Shown: positions 17,763 to 26,899, counted from the stretch's first letter. The stretch is DNA of 64,000 nt from Bacteroidales bacterium Phil6 (GCA_002633315.1 NWBN01000022.1:62001-126000), one strand, 5' to 3'. Numbers and translations are program-made. The notes: generated by a model not told the origin, from the sequence alone.

Positions 17763-18560
17763 ATGCTTATATCAGTAATTATTCCTGTTTATAAACCGAA
17801 AGATTGTTTTTGGGAGTGCTTGGATTCATTGTGTAATCAGAAATTTCCGAAAAATGATTTTGAGGTGATTTTGGTGTTGAATGGATGCAAAGAACCTTAT
17901 TTTTCGTCTATTATTGATTATTTGAACATCCATGTTGAATTGCAGGTTAAACTTTTTCATACAAATGAAGCAAATGTATCCAATGCACGCAATATAGGTT
18001 TGGATAATGCGAATGGAGAATATATAACCTTTGTTGACAGTGATGATTATGTGTCTCCAATGTATCTAAAAGAATTATATGAGAATGTGACACCGGATAC
18101 TGTATCTATAAGTAACCTGTATATGTTTAATGACGGGGGGGGGTGGGGAATTCCTTATAAAGAGGAGACATGCGGAAGCAAAAGAGCATATAATAGGGGT
18201 GTCAATAATAATGTGACAGAATTGTCTTATAAAGTCGGATGTTGTTTTTGTTCAAGTTGGGGAAAGTTGATAAATAGGAGTATTATTGGAGACAGGCGTT
18301 ATAATATCAATTTGAGTTATGGGGAAGATAGCGTCTTTATGTTTCTTGTTTCTAATAAAATTAAAAAAGTGTCTTTTACATCGTATGAAGCAATTTATTA
18401 TTATAGACGTCATGATGACAGTTTAAGCGGACGGGTGTCTTTAAAAGAAAGAATAAGTTCTCATGTAAAAATGGCATTATGTTATTTTAAGATTTATTTC
18501 AGGCAACCATTAAAATATAATTTTGTCTTTTTTGTGACACGACTTTTGGGTGGTATTTGA
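17763..18560 (+). CDS. Family 2 glycosyltransferase with an internal G9 tract
   Basis: A 265-residue GT-A fold glycosyltransferase. It begins MLISVIIPVYKP, has the nucleotide-sugar binding DxD-like signature in FVDSDDYVSP (about residue 97) and a C-terminal GEDSVFMF (ED-type catalytic) segment near residue 192. It is a single gene between a terminator and a convergent lipoprotein, so it is an orphan. Nine consecutive G bases (18135-18143), then T and four more G, encode Gly125-Gly127. Loss of one G leads to a stop within about 30 codons; gain of one G leads to a stop within a few codons. That makes it a candidate contingency gene. The length is shortish for GT2, and it is AT-rich like the host. 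Confidence 0.85.
   Translation: MLISVIIPVYKPKDCFWECLDSLCNQKFPKNDFEVILVLNGCKEPYFSSIIDYLNIHVELQVKLFHTNEANVSNARNIGLDNANGEYITFVDSDDYVSPMYLKELYENVTPDTVSISNLYMFNDGGGWGIPYKEETCGSKRAYNRGVNNNVTELSYKVGCCFCSSWGKLINRSIIGDRRYNINLSYGEDSVFMFLVSNKIKKVSFTSYEAIYYYRRHDDSLSGRVSLKERISSHVKMALCYFKIYFRQPLKYNFVFFVTRLLGGI
18135..18148 (+). repeat. Homopolymeric G9 tract followed by TGGGG, possible slipped-strand switch
   Basis: Nine G then T then four G, inside an otherwise AT-rich gene. The present length keeps the glycosyltransferase in frame (Asp124 GGG GGG GGG Trp128). Confidence 0.6.
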
Positions 18561-18709
18561 ATCTTTTGATTGTGTTTTATGGATTAATTGTAATAAAAGT
18601 TGATGACAGTAACTTATCTTTAATAAAGTTAAAATTCTTTATTAATTGATAAGATATTTATTATCAAGGTTATATGTTGAACTGGAAAAATGATGGTATT
18701 TTCAGTTTG

Positions 18710-19600
18710 TCAAATATTGGGATGAACCAATCTTATGCCTGTTTGGTAATCTCGATAATGCACGCCTTGTTTATATCGACATGACACTCTTGCCTGCCGG
18801 TTGTCGTTGTTCCAGCTGCCTCCGCGAAACACTTTATATCCTTCTCCGTATTCTTCGCATATTGGGTCTGTCACGCTTTCTTCAGTGTAATCCATATACC
18901 AGTCCAGACACATTTCCCATACGTTACCGCTCATGTCATACAATCCTAAGGCGTTAGGGCTTTTTGTTTTTACCTCTTTGGAAGAATCGGAATTACTTGT
19001 CGTCCATGCCACGCTATTAATGTCATTGCTGCCCGAATAGATGGTATTTTGAGACTCTATTCCGCCTCTTGCGGCATATTCCCATTGTGCTTCAGTAGGG
19101 AGCGTAAAACTTAGACCTGTATATTCATTTAATTTGTTGATAAAATTTATGGCATCATTATATGAGATGCGGTATGCAGGATAGTTGTCACCTTTGCCGT
19201 AATCATTTTCCCATTGCATGTCATTCTCATCGTTAGGTGTTTTCTCCATGACTGCTTCCCACAATCCCTGTGTCACTTCAATGTTGCTGATATAAAATCC
19301 TCCCACACTGACTTCATGGACAGGCGCTTCGTATTCTCCAGCATTGTCATCGTAATTTGGCCCTTCAATACTGTCAGACTGTGCTCCCATCAAAAAAGTG
19401 CCACCTTGCACAAATACCATGCTGTTGATGGCATCGCGAATCTCGTTCATCTGATTCTTGCTGAAACGTCCGTTCCATTGTATTTCAAAACCATTGATGT
19501 ACTCTGTTTCGTTGACATTCTTTTTGCAATTGCAAAGCATAATGACGCAAATACATAATATGGTGCTCGCAATGACGGTATTTCTTATTTTTTTCATCAT
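18710..19600 (-). CDS. SUMF1/FGE-sulfatase-domain lipoprotein
   Basis: A 296-residue lipoprotein: lipobox-like MLCNC with Cys25 at the end of a hydrophobic signal, then a formylglycine-generating-enzyme-type domain. Signatures include FVQGGTFLMGAQSD, NIEVTQGLWEAVM, LPTEAQWEYAARGG, NALGLYDMSGNVWEMCLDWY and VFRGGSWNNDNRQARVSCR, ending TGIRLVHPN. True formylglycine enzymes keep two active-site cysteines near the C-terminal RxxSW...GFRC region; the terminal one is absent (GIRLV), so sulfatase activation is unlikely. In Bacteroidota such lipoproteins are common, and GldK/GldJ of the type IX system belong to this superfamily; this one has no T9SS neighbours. A near-consensus TATCTTTA box lies upstream at 19628-19635 with a 14-base palindrome. 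Confidence 0.8.
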   Translation of the reverse strand: MMKKIRNTVIASTILCICVIMLCNCKKNVNETEYINGFEIQWNGRFSKNQMNEIRDAINSMVFVQGGTFLMGAQSDSIEGPNYDDNAGEYEAPVHEVSVGGFYISNIEVTQGLWEAVMEKTPNDENDMQWENDYGKGDNYPAYRISYNDAINFINKLNEYTGLSFTLPTEAQWEYAARGGIESQNTIYSGSNDINSVAWTTSNSDSSKEVKTKSPNALGLYDMSGNVWEMCLDWYMDYTEESVTDPICEEYGEGYKVFRGGSWNNDNRQARVSCRYKQGVHYRDYQTGIRLVHPNI

Positions 19601-19923
19601 AAATGATCCATTTTTCTTATTAGGCTGTAAAGATACGATAATATTTCATTTAAATGAAGTTTTTTTGATATTTTTTAAGATATTATAATTTTTTATGTCT
19701 TTTGACAGTGAAACAGGTCAATATTCAGTATTGTTAGTGATATAGGGAAAAGATAATATAAAAATAACGTTGTCATAATAATAAGTTGAAGATATAGTTT
19801 GTTGATTTTCATTATGTTATTTAAAGTTGAATAAAAAGTTATTTTATGATTTTTAAAATGTTAAAACAGTTTGTTACAGCAACAAAATGGTTTTAAAGTT
19901 GTCTTTAATGTAAAATTTGAATC
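19601..19923. other. Divergent intergenic region between the lipoprotein and mdh
   Basis: It holds a minus-strand TATCTTTA (19635-19628) and the perfect 14-base palindrome TTCATTTAAATGAA at 19645-19658 just upstream of it. No gene is seen. A clear mdh promoter box was not recognised. Confidence 0.45.
19645..19658. promoter_or_regulatory. Perfect palindrome, possible operator of the SUMF1-type lipoprotein gene
   Basis: TTCATTTAAATGAA reads the same on both strands and lies between the expected -33 and -7 positions of the minus-strand promoter. Confidence 0.35.
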
Positions 19924-20871
19924 ATGAAAAAAATAACTGTCATAGGTGCCGGGAATGTGGGAGCTGCCACTGCAAATAACATAGCAGCCAAAGACATAGC
20001 TGAAGAGATAGTACTTTTAGATGTCAAAGAAGGGCTTGCGGAAGGTAAAGCGTTGGATATCAAGGAGTCGTCTTCTATTGAGGATTTTGATTCCGATGTC
20101 ATTGGATATACTGATGATTATAGTAAGACCGCCAATTCTGACATAACTGTCATTACCTCCGGAATAACGAGGAAACCCGGAATGTCGCGTGATGATCTGA
20201 TATACACCAATGCGGCGATAATTAAGGAGGTGACAAGGAAAGTGATGCAATACTCATCTAATACAATGATAATAGTGGTATCCAATCCTCTCGATGTGAT
20301 GACATATATAGCATTTCGTACTTCCGGATTGCCCTCGAATAAAGTGTTTGGCATGGCAGGAGTGCTTGATGCAGCGCGGTTGAAGACCTTCGTCGCTGAT
20401 GAATTGGACGTATCTCCTAATGACGTACAGACATTGTTGCTCGGCGGTCACGGTGATGCCATGGTGCCATTGCCGAGATATACCACCGTTTCCGGCATCC
20501 CAATTACAGAACTTATTTCTGTCGACAGGCTCAATGCTATTGTGGAAAGGACTCGCAATGGTGGAGGAGAGATTCTTAACCTTATGGGTACTTCGGCTTT
20601 CGTCGCTCCCGCTGCTGCCATTACTCAAATGGTGGATTCTATTGCTCATGACAGAAAAACTATCATGCCGGTATGTACTCTGTTGAGAGGCCAATATGGC
20701 ATGAAGAATATCTTTATCGGTGTACCTGTGGTCATTGGAAAAAATGGAGTGGAGAAAGTGATAGAGATTCCTCTCAATGAAACAGAAAAACAAATGCTCG
20801 AAAAATCTGCCGATAATGTCAGAGCTATTATGGATATGGTAAATAAAATGCGGGAAACTACAGTGAAATGA
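19924..20871 (+). CDS. mdh: Malate dehydrogenase
   Basis: A 315-residue LDH-like malate dehydrogenase. The NAD-binding loop GAGNVG is at residues 8-13, the substrate-binding mobile-loop region ITRKPGMSRDD lies near 80-91, SNPLDV near 121, and the catalytic histidine is His176 in GGHGDAMVPL. Arginine-specific residues in this set indicate malate/oxaloacetate rather than lactate. It reversibly converts oxaloacetate to malate and, with fumC nearby, fits the reductive branch to fumarate in fermentative Bacteroidales. The start is ATG 19924, in the expected position before MKKITVIGAG. Confidence 0.95.
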   Translation: MKKITVIGAGNVGAATANNIAAKDIAEEIVLLDVKEGLAEGKALDIKESSSIEDFDSDVIGYTDDYSKTANSDITVITSGITRKPGMSRDDLIYTNAAIIKEVTRKVMQYSSNTMIIVVSNPLDVMTYIAFRTSGLPSNKVFGMAGVLDAARLKTFVADELDVSPNDVQTLLLGGHGDAMVPLPRYTTVSGIPITELISVDRLNAIVERTRNGGGEILNLMGTSAFVAPAAAITQMVDSIAHDRKTIMPVCTLLRGQYGMKNIFIGVPVVIGKNGVEKVIEIPLNETEKQMLEKSADNVRAIMDMVNKMRETTVK

Positions 20872-20881
20872 GCTTTTTCAG

Positions 20882-20889
20882 TATCTTTG
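20882..20889 (+). promoter_or_regulatory. -7 box (TATCTTTG) directly before recX
   Basis: The box ends four bases before the recX ATG (20894), so a transcript from it would be leaderless. No good -33 TTG is visible, so recX may also be read through from mdh. Confidence 0.4.
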
Positions 20890-20893
20890 TCGT

Positions 20894-21352
20894 ATGATTT
20901 GCGATAAAGATACTGTTTTAAAAAAAATGTTGCACTACTGTTCTTATCAGGACAGAAGTTTGCATGAAACCTCGGTTAAATTGAAGTCATTTAATCTTCC
21001 TTCTGATGAATACAACGAGATTTTGGAACTTTTGATTGACGAGGGATTCATCGATGATGAACGTTATGCTGAGAATTTTGTAAGAGCTAAATTAAGCTAC
21101 AGAAAATGGGGTGCTAATAAAATTCGTGCGGAACTGAGAAATAAAGGCATAAACGCTGCCATAATAAACAAAGTTTTGCTCAAAGTGGATGACGATGTTT
21201 ATTATGACACCCTGCTGTCGTTGCTTCGATCAAAAAAAACAGAAAATCCTGACGTACTTAAAGAGAAAGATAAATTGATGCGTTTTGCTTTGCAAAAAGG
21301 TTATCATTTCGATATGATAAGACGTGCTGTTGAGGAGATTTTTAACAGATAA
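20894..21352 (+). CDS. recX: Regulatory protein RecX
   Basis: A 152-residue protein with three helical RecX repeats, including the diagnostic LKSFNLPSDEYNEILELLIDEGFIDDERYAENFVRAK and KWGANKIRAELRNKGI segments (residues about 27-90; only key pieces given). RecX modulates RecA filaments in homologous recombination and SOS control. It starts 22 bases after mdh and is followed by prfB; recA is not in the window. Confidence 0.9.
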   Translation: MICDKDTVLKKMLHYCSYQDRSLHETSVKLKSFNLPSDEYNEILELLIDEGFIDDERYAENFVRAKLSYRKWGANKIRAELRNKGINAAIINKVLLKVDDDVYYDTLLSLLRSKKTENPDVLKEKDKLMRFALQKGYHFDMIRRAVEEIFNR

Positions 21353-21426
21353 TGACAAAATATTTTTAAAGAATAATGACCGGATGAGTTATTTTGGCAT
21401 TTTGATTTTCGTACCGGAAAATTTAC

Positions 21427-21434
21427 TATTTTTG
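21427..21434 (+). promoter_or_regulatory. -7 box (TATTTTTG) of prfB
   Basis: It lies 13 bases before the ATG at 21448, predicting a leader of about 10 bases. Confidence 0.45.
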
Positions 21435-21447
21435 CAAAAAAATAAAC

Positions 21448-22558
21448 ATGGTTACTTCAGATAGTTTAAAAGAATTGTGTAAGAGGATAGAATCCTTGAG
21501 GAGGTATCTTTGACATCGACAATAAGTTGGTCGAGATAGCAGCTTTGGAAGACAAGACACATGCAGATGGTTTTTGGGATGACCCTAAGGCAGGTAAGAT
21601 AGTGATGCGTCAGATGCGTGACGTTAAAAGTTGGGTTACAGCCTATGACAATATTGTAAAGGCAAATGATGACTTGTCGGTGTTGTTCGATTTTGCCAAA
21701 GAAGGCGAAGCTACGGAAGAAGAAGTAGATAAACAATATGCCGATACCTTGAAACTTGTCGAGGATCTTGAGTTTAGAAATATGCTTCATGAGGAAGCCG
21801 ATATGATGAGTTGTGTGTTGAAAATCAACTCCGGGGCAGGCGGCACTGAGTCGCAGGATTGGGCAGAGATGTTGATGCGCATGTATATGCGTTATGCTGA
21901 AGCTCATGGATATAAGGTCCGCATAAGTAATTTGCTCGAAGGTGAGGATGCCGGTATCAAAAGCGTCACGATGGAGATAGATGGTGATTATGCATACGGT
22001 TATCTTAAAGGCGAAAACGGAGTTCATCGCCTCGTCCGTGTCTCCCCGTATAATGCTCAAGGTAAACGTATGACATCTTTCAGTTCGGTGTTTGTGACAC
22101 CTCTTATTGATGATACCATAGAAATAGTCATAGACCCATCAAAATTGAGTTGGGATACTTTCAGAAGCGGTGGCGCAGGTGGCCAGAATGTCAATAAGGT
22201 AGAATCAGGCGTGCGTTTGCGTTATCAGTATAAAGATCCTTATACAGGTGAAGAAGAGGAAATTTTGATAGAAAACACTGAGACACGCGATCAACCGAAA
22301 AATAAGGAAAATGCTTTGCGTCTTCTTAAATCTCAACTGTATGATAAAGAGTTACAACATCGTATGGAAGAGAGGAATAAAATAGAGGCAAGTAAGAAAA
22401 AAATAGAATGGGGCTCCCAGATAAGGAGTTATGTTTTTGACGACAGACGTGTGAAAGACCATAGAACTAACTATCAGACAAGTAATGTACAAGGCGTCAT
22501 GGATGGTAAAATAGATGACTTTATCAAGGCTTATCTTATGGAATTTGGACAAAAATAA
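21448..22558 (+). CDS. prfB: Peptide chain release factor 2, programmed +1 frameshift
   Basis: Translation starts at ATG 21448 and meets an in-frame TGA at 21511-21513 after 21 codons. The site reads AGG AGG TAT CTT TGA C: a Shine-Dalgarno-like AGGAGG at 21499-21504, the slippery CTT at 21508-21510, then TGA C. Shifting +1 continues with GAC ATC GAC to the stop at 22558, giving a 369-residue RF2. RF2 recognises TGA and TAA and auto-regulates through this slip: when RF2 is scarce, the ribosome shifts. The peptidyl-hydrolysis GGQ motif is in SGGAGGQNVNKVE. The stop-codon-reading tripeptide is SPY (in LVRVSPYNAQGKR) instead of SPF as in Escherichia coli. A gene caller that ignores the shift would start it near 21527. 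Confidence 0.97.
21499..21514 (+). promoter_or_regulatory. Programmed +1 frameshift site of prfB
   Basis: AGGAGGTATCTTTGAC contains the stimulator AGGAGG, slippery CTT, in-frame TGA stop and favourable C after the stop. Confidence 0.95.
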
Positions 22559-22640
22559 TGTTTTAATGATATTTTTTGATTGCTTTTTGTAAGTATTGTA
22601 TTGATTGTTAATTTGGATATAGGATAATATTTTCTTGGAA

Positions 22641-22670
22641 GGAGCCGGGTTAATGCCAGGCTCTTTTTTA
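22641..22670 (+). terminator. Terminator after prfB
   Basis: GAGCC and GGCTC arms (with inner pairing) are followed by a run of T bases. Confidence 0.75.
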
Positions 22671-22773
22671 TTAAATTTATTCTGTTGATTTATAATGTCT
22701 TATCTCTTGGTTATATAACATTTTATTAAGAATTGAAATGTCGTCTTGTTTGTTTTGTTTTAAAAACGACAAA

Positions 22774-24153
22774 ATGAGATACAGATTTGAATATGATACC
22801 ATGGGAGCCGTTGAGGTGCCATACGACAAATATTGGGGTGCACAGACACAACGTTCGTTGAACAATTTTGAGATAGGTGAGCCGGCTTCTATGCCTAAAT
22901 CTTTGATTTATGCCATGGTATTGGTGAAGAAAGCATCTGCGATGGCAAACATGCATTTCAATGTTTTGGATGCAAAAAAAGCTCATCTCATCATCAAGGC
23001 TTGTGATGCCATACTCGATGGAAAATATGATGATAACTTTCCTCTTGTTATTTGGCAGACAGGCTCTGGCACTCAGACTAATATGAATGTCAATGAGGTA
23101 ATTGTCAATGTGGCTCAAGTAATTAATGGAGGTTCTCTCGAAGACAAACATAAAATATTGCATCCTAACGATGATGTCAATATGTCGCAGTCATCTAATG
23201 ATACTTTCCCGACAGCAATGAGTATTGCGGTCTATAAATTGCTTACGGATAATACTATTCCTAATGTCGCTTTGCTTCGCGATGCTTTAAACAGTAAAGC
23301 GCAGGAATATAGTGAAGTCAAGAAGGTTGGCAGGACACATCTCATGGATGCAGCACCTCTGACCCTGGGACAGGAGTTTTCTGGTTATGTATCTCAACTC
23401 GACCATGCTTTGGCAGTATTGCGTTTTGCCATGCAACATTTGTCAGAACTTGCAATAGGAGGTACTGCAGTGGGGACCGGACAAAATGCACCTGATGGTT
23501 TTGCCGATAAGGTGGCGAAGATTATAGCAGGCTTTACGGATATGCCATTTGTCAGTTCTGCCAACAAATTTGAGGCGATATCTGCCAATGATGCTATGGT
23601 GGAGATTTCTTCTGCATTGAAAATTACTGCGGTAAGTCTTTTACATATAACTAACAACATACGTTTTCTTGCCTCCGGACCGAGATGTGGTATAGGTGAA
23701 ATAATATTACCTGCCAATGAACCGGGGTCTTCTATCATGCCGGGTAAGGTGAATCCTACTCAGAATGAGGCGCTCGCCATGGTGTGTTCTCAGGTTATAG
23801 GCAATGATATTGCAGTGACGACAGGCGGTTTGCAAGGCCATTTTCAACTTAATACATTTAAACCTTTGATGGTTCATAATGTTCTTGAATCTGCACGTCT
23901 TTTGGGAGATGCTTGCAAGAGTTTTGCAATAAAAGCCGTCAATGGAATAACCCCTAATTATAAGAAAATAAAACATAATCTCGAGAATAATCTTATGATG
24001 GTGACCGCTTTAAGTCCATATATAGGTTATGATAATGCTGCTAAGATTGCAAAAATGGCGTTGTCGGAAGAAATTACTTTGCGACAGGCTGCTTCTGAAC
24101 TTGGATTTCTTTCACCGGAAAAATATGACGAGTTGATGTCGTCTTGTTTATGA
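22774..24153 (+). CDS. fumC: Class II fumarate hydratase
   Basis: A 459-residue member of the aspartase/fumarase superfamily. [48 protein letters not shown] and the mobile-loop signature [16 protein letters not shown] (about 318-333) are all present. The PGKVNPTQ form and [15 protein letters not shown] favour fumarase over aspartate ammonia-lyase, which usually has PAKVNPV. It interconverts malate and fumarate without an iron-sulfur cluster. The ATG at 22774 ([11 protein letters not shown]) was chosen over an ATG 36 bases upstream that would add cysteine-rich residues unlike the family. Confidence 0.92.
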   Translation: MRYRFEYDTMGAVEVPYDKYWGAQTQRSLNNFEIGEPASMPKSLIYAMVLVKKASAMANMHFNVLDAKKAHLIIKACDAILDGKYDDNFPLVIWQTGSGTQTNMNVNEVIVNVAQVINGGSLEDKHKILHPNDDVNMSQSSNDTFPTAMSIAVYKLLTDNTIPNVALLRDALNSKAQEYSEVKKVGRTHLMDAAPLTLGQEFSGYVSQLDHALAVLRFAMQHLSELAIGGTAVGTGQNAPDGFADKVAKIIAGFTDMPFVSSANKFEAISANDAMVEISSALKITAVSLLHITNNIRFLASGPRCGIGEIILPANEPGSSIMPGKVNPTQNEALAMVCSQVIGNDIAVTTGGLQGHFQLNTFKPLMVHNVLESARLLGDACKSFAIKAVNGITPNYKKIKHNLENNLMMVTALSPYIGYDNAAKIAKMALSEEITLRQAASELGFLSPEKYDELMSSCL

Positions 24154-24194
24154 TGGTCGTAATATCTTTTCATACCCTTTGGTTTATTTTGTCA

Positions 24195-24228
24195 AAGAAC
24201 GCCTTTAGTGTCAGAGGCGTTCTTTTGT
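24195..24228 (+). terminator. Terminator after fumC
   Basis: AAAGAACGCCT and AGGCGTTCTTT form an eleven-base stem with a ten-base loop followed by T-rich sequence. Confidence 0.85.
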
Positions 24229-24265
24229 ATATTCAGATGTTGTTATTTGTTAAAAAAAAACAGTT

Positions 24266-24296
24266 TTGTTTTTGTGATAAAATATTTATAAATTTG
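24266..24296 (+). promoter_or_regulatory. cstA-like gene promoter (TTG N20 TAAATTTG)
   Basis: TTG at 24266-24268 and TAAATTTG at 24289-24296 are 20 bases apart; the ATG is at 24318. Confidence 0.55.
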
Positions 24297-24317
24297 CATG
24301 ATTAAAAATTAGTAGTG

Positions 24318-25736
24318 ATGATTACTTTTATTATTGCTTTAGGGATTCTCATTTTGGGATATTTTATTTATGGAGGTTTTATAAACCGTATGTTTGGTGC
24401 TGATCCTAAACGTGTTACACCAGCGATAAGTAACAACGACGGGATAGATTATGTACCTATGCCAACATGGAAAATTTTTATGATACAGTTTTTGAACATT
24501 GCCGGGTTGGGACCTATTTTCGGTGCTATCATGGGCGCTAAGTTTGGAATGTCATCTTATCTTTGGATTGTCTTTGGTACTGTTTTTGCCGGTGCTGTAC
24601 ATGATTATTTGTCAGGAATGATATCTTTGCGTGATGGTGGAATAAGTCTGCCGATGATAATAGGTAAATATCTCGGAACAAAAGTCGAAAAGGTGATGAC
24701 AGTGTTCACCATGCTTCTTATGTTGCTCGTGGGCGCAGTATTTATTTCACAGCCTGCAGACTTGCTTGAGAAACTTACACCGGACTTTTTTAATGTGTAT
24801 TTCTGGATTATTATGATATTTGTATATTATTTTATTGCAAGTATATTTCCTATTGACAAGATAATTGGGAAGATATATCCTGTTTTTGCTGCCGCCTTGT
24901 TGTTTATGGCATTCGGCATTTTGATAATGCTTTTTGTAAAATGGCCGTCTTTGCCAGAAGTGTGGGATGGATTAGGTAACACTTATGAGAGTAATCCTAT
25001 CTTTCCTATGATGTTTATCTCGATAGCATGTGGTGCTATCAGCGGTTTTCATGCTACTCAGTCACCTCTTATGGCTCGTTGTATCAAAAATGAAAAATAT
25101 GGACGCCCTGTATTTTATGGAGCCATGGTTGCTGAAGGTATAGTGGCGTTGATATGGGCAGCTGCGGCAACCTATTATTTCGGTGAGAATGGTGTGGGAA
25201 ATTCTGCCTCTGTGGTGGTGATGGATATTTCTAAAAACTGGCTCGGTTATTTTGGTGGTATCCTTGCTGTCCTGGGTGTCATAGCAGCTCCAATTACAAG
25301 TGGCGATACGGCTTTGCGTTCGGCTCGTCTTATTTTGGCTGATTTCTTCCACATGGAGCAGAAAAGTGTCAAAAACCGTTTGTTGCTTTGTGTGCCTATT
25401 ATGCTTGTCGTTACCGGTATCTTGATTTTTAGTATTGTAAGCCAAGACGGATTTAATATTATTTGGCGTTATTTCTCATGGCTTAATCAGGTGCTTTCTG
25501 TATTTACGCTTTGGGCTGTTACAGTATATCTTGTAAGAAATAAAAAGAATTATTTCGTTACTATGATACCGGCATTGTTTATGACATGTGTTACAATGAC
25601 TTATATATGTATAGCCCCTGAAGGTTTCCATCTTAACCCGGTGTTGTCATATATAATTGCCGGAATCATCACCATTGGTATGATGGTGCTTTTTGCTGTG
25701 AAAATTAAAAGAATAAAATCCGATGTCTTAAGTTGA
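24318..25736 (+). CDS. Carbon starvation protein CstA-family transporter
   Basis: A 472-residue polytopic membrane protein with about 13 hydrophobic segments. It has the family signatures FGADPKRVTPA, NIAGLGPIFGAIMG and SGFHATQSPLMARC. CstA-family proteins carry pyruvate or peptides in other bacteria. At 472 residues this is the short Bacteroidota form lacking part of the long Escherichia coli C-terminus. The start is ATG 24318; GTG 24315 is just upstream. Its stop overlaps the following methyltransferase start by one base (TGATG), so the two are co-translated; the functional link is unclear. Confidence 0.85.
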   Translation: MITFIIALGILILGYFIYGGFINRMFGADPKRVTPAISNNDGIDYVPMPTWKIFMIQFLNIAGLGPIFGAIMGAKFGMSSYLWIVFGTVFAGAVHDYLSGMISLRDGGISLPMIIGKYLGTKVEKVMTVFTMLLMLLVGAVFISQPADLLEKLTPDFFNVYFWIIMIFVYYFIASIFPIDKIIGKIYPVFAAALLFMAFGILIMLFVKWPSLPEVWDGLGNTYESNPIFPMMFISIACGAISGFHATQSPLMARCIKNEKYGRPVFYGAMVAEGIVALIWAAAATYYFGENGVGNSASVVVMDISKNWLGYFGGILAVLGVIAAPITSGDTALRSARLILADFFHMEQKSVKNRLLLCVPIMLVVTGILIFSIVSQDGFNIIWRYFSWLNQVLSVFTLWAVTVYLVRNKKNYFVTMIPALFMTCVTMTYICIAPEGFHLNPVLSYIIAGIITIGMMVLFAVKIKRIKSDVLS

Positions 25737-26899
25737 TGAACGATGTTACTTTTAACTTTATAAAAGAACATCTCAATGATGATGTAAAGTGTCTGGCATT
25801 ATCTGCTTTTCCTGAGGATGTAGATAAGAACTTTGTTATAAATCAGATATATGCACGTCAACTTTTGAGGCATAAGGTCTTTTCTTGGGCTGCTGATGAC
25901 AATCTTCTGTTTCCGGCTCATCTTTCTGTGGAACAATGTTCCTCTGAGTTGACAGCGTTGTATAAGGCTTCTCTTGTGAGAGGTGATACTTTTGCAGACC
26001 TTACCGGAGGACTTGGAGTGGATGCTTGCTTCATGTCCAAATCATTCGAAATAAGTCATTACGTTGAACGTCAACAACAATTGTGTGTCTTGGCAGAACA
26101 CAACTTTGCGACCTTGGGGGCGAATATAAAGGTGTTTAACGATACTGCAGAATCTTTTCTTCAGCATTGCGGCAATTATGATTGTATATTCCTTGATCCG
26201 GCACGGCGCGATAACTATGGTCGTAAAATGATTTCTTTACATGATTGTAGTCCCGATGTGTCATCTCTGTTGCCACTGTTGTTTCAAAAAACAGGAATAA
26301 TAATGTTGAAATTATCTCCTATGATAGATATATCTATGATTCTTAGTGAGTTGTCTGATGTTGCCGAGATACATGTGGTTGCTGTCAAAAATGAATGTAA
26401 AGAGATACTTGTGTTGATGCGACAAGGGTTCACAGCTAAAACAAAGTATTGTTGCACAGACTTGAAAGATGATAATCGTTTTGTTTATCAAGAAGGAGAA
26501 GAAGAAGAAGCATTATGCCAAATGGCTGACAATATGGGACGTTATCTTTATGAACCCAATGCTGCCTTGATGAAAGGCGGGGCTTTCAAACTTATTGGTC
26601 AACGTTATGGATTGTCTATGTTGCACAAAAACAGTCATCTATATACTTCTGATGTGTTGTCGGCATCTTTCCCCGGCAGAGTTTTTTCAGTTCAGGCTTA
26701 TTCTGACTTTAATAAAAAAGTAAAAAAAGAATTGCTAAAGGAATTAGCGGCGGCTTCTGTGATGGTTAGAAATTTCCCTATTAGGGCTGATGAACTGCGT
26801 AAAATGTATAATCTTAAGGAGAATAGTCAACATTTTGTCATTGCTACTACAATGAAAGGAGAAAGAAAGATAATTATCAATGCTTTAAGGTTATATTGA
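25736..26899 (+). CDS. Class I SAM-dependent methyltransferase with THUMP-like C-terminal domain
   Basis: A 387-residue protein. The SAM-binding motif FADLTGGLGVDACFM is at about residues 85-99, with DCIFLDPARRD near 142 as the post-I acidic/DP motif. The C-terminal third (FKLIGQRYGLSMLHKNSHLYTSD) is the THUMP-like domain found in a conserved Bacteroidota family annotated only as RNA-type methyltransferase. The substrate is unknown, probably RNA. The ATG overlaps the preceding transporter stop by one base. Confidence 0.75.
   Translation: MNDVTFNFIKEHLNDDVKCLALSAFPEDVDKNFVINQIYARQLLRHKVFSWAADDNLLFPAHLSVEQCSSELTALYKASLVRGDTFADLTGGLGVDACFMSKSFEISHYVERQQQLCVLAEHNFATLGANIKVFNDTAESFLQHCGNYDCIFLDPARRDNYGRKMISLHDCSPDVSSLLPLLFQKTGIIMLKLSPMIDISMILSELSDVAEIHVVAVKNECKEILVLMRQGFTAKTKYCCTDLKDDNRFVYQEGEEEEALCQMADNMGRYLYEPNAALMKGGAFKLIGQRYGLSMLHKNSHLYTSDVLSASFPGRVFSVQAYSDFNKKVKKELLKELAAASVMVRNFPIRADELRKMYNLKENSQHFVIATTMKGERKIIINALRLY

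Noticed and set aside
18135..18148. G9 tract as a pure sequencing error
   Set aside because: It cannot be excluded, but nine G keep the frame intact and the gene reads through to a sensible end, so it was kept as a finding.
20254..20793. Minus-strand open frame of 179 codons over mdh
   Set aside because: Antisense shadow of malate dehydrogenase with histidine- and arginine-rich, family-less sequence.
21448..21526. Interpretation of the prfB stop as a disabling mutation
   Set aside because: The AGGAGG-TAT-CTT-TGA-C site is the known programmed frameshift; the downstream frame is complete.
21452..22060. Minus-strand open frame of 202 codons over prfB
   Set aside because: The plus strand encodes RF2 beyond doubt; the antisense frame has no start signal or motif.
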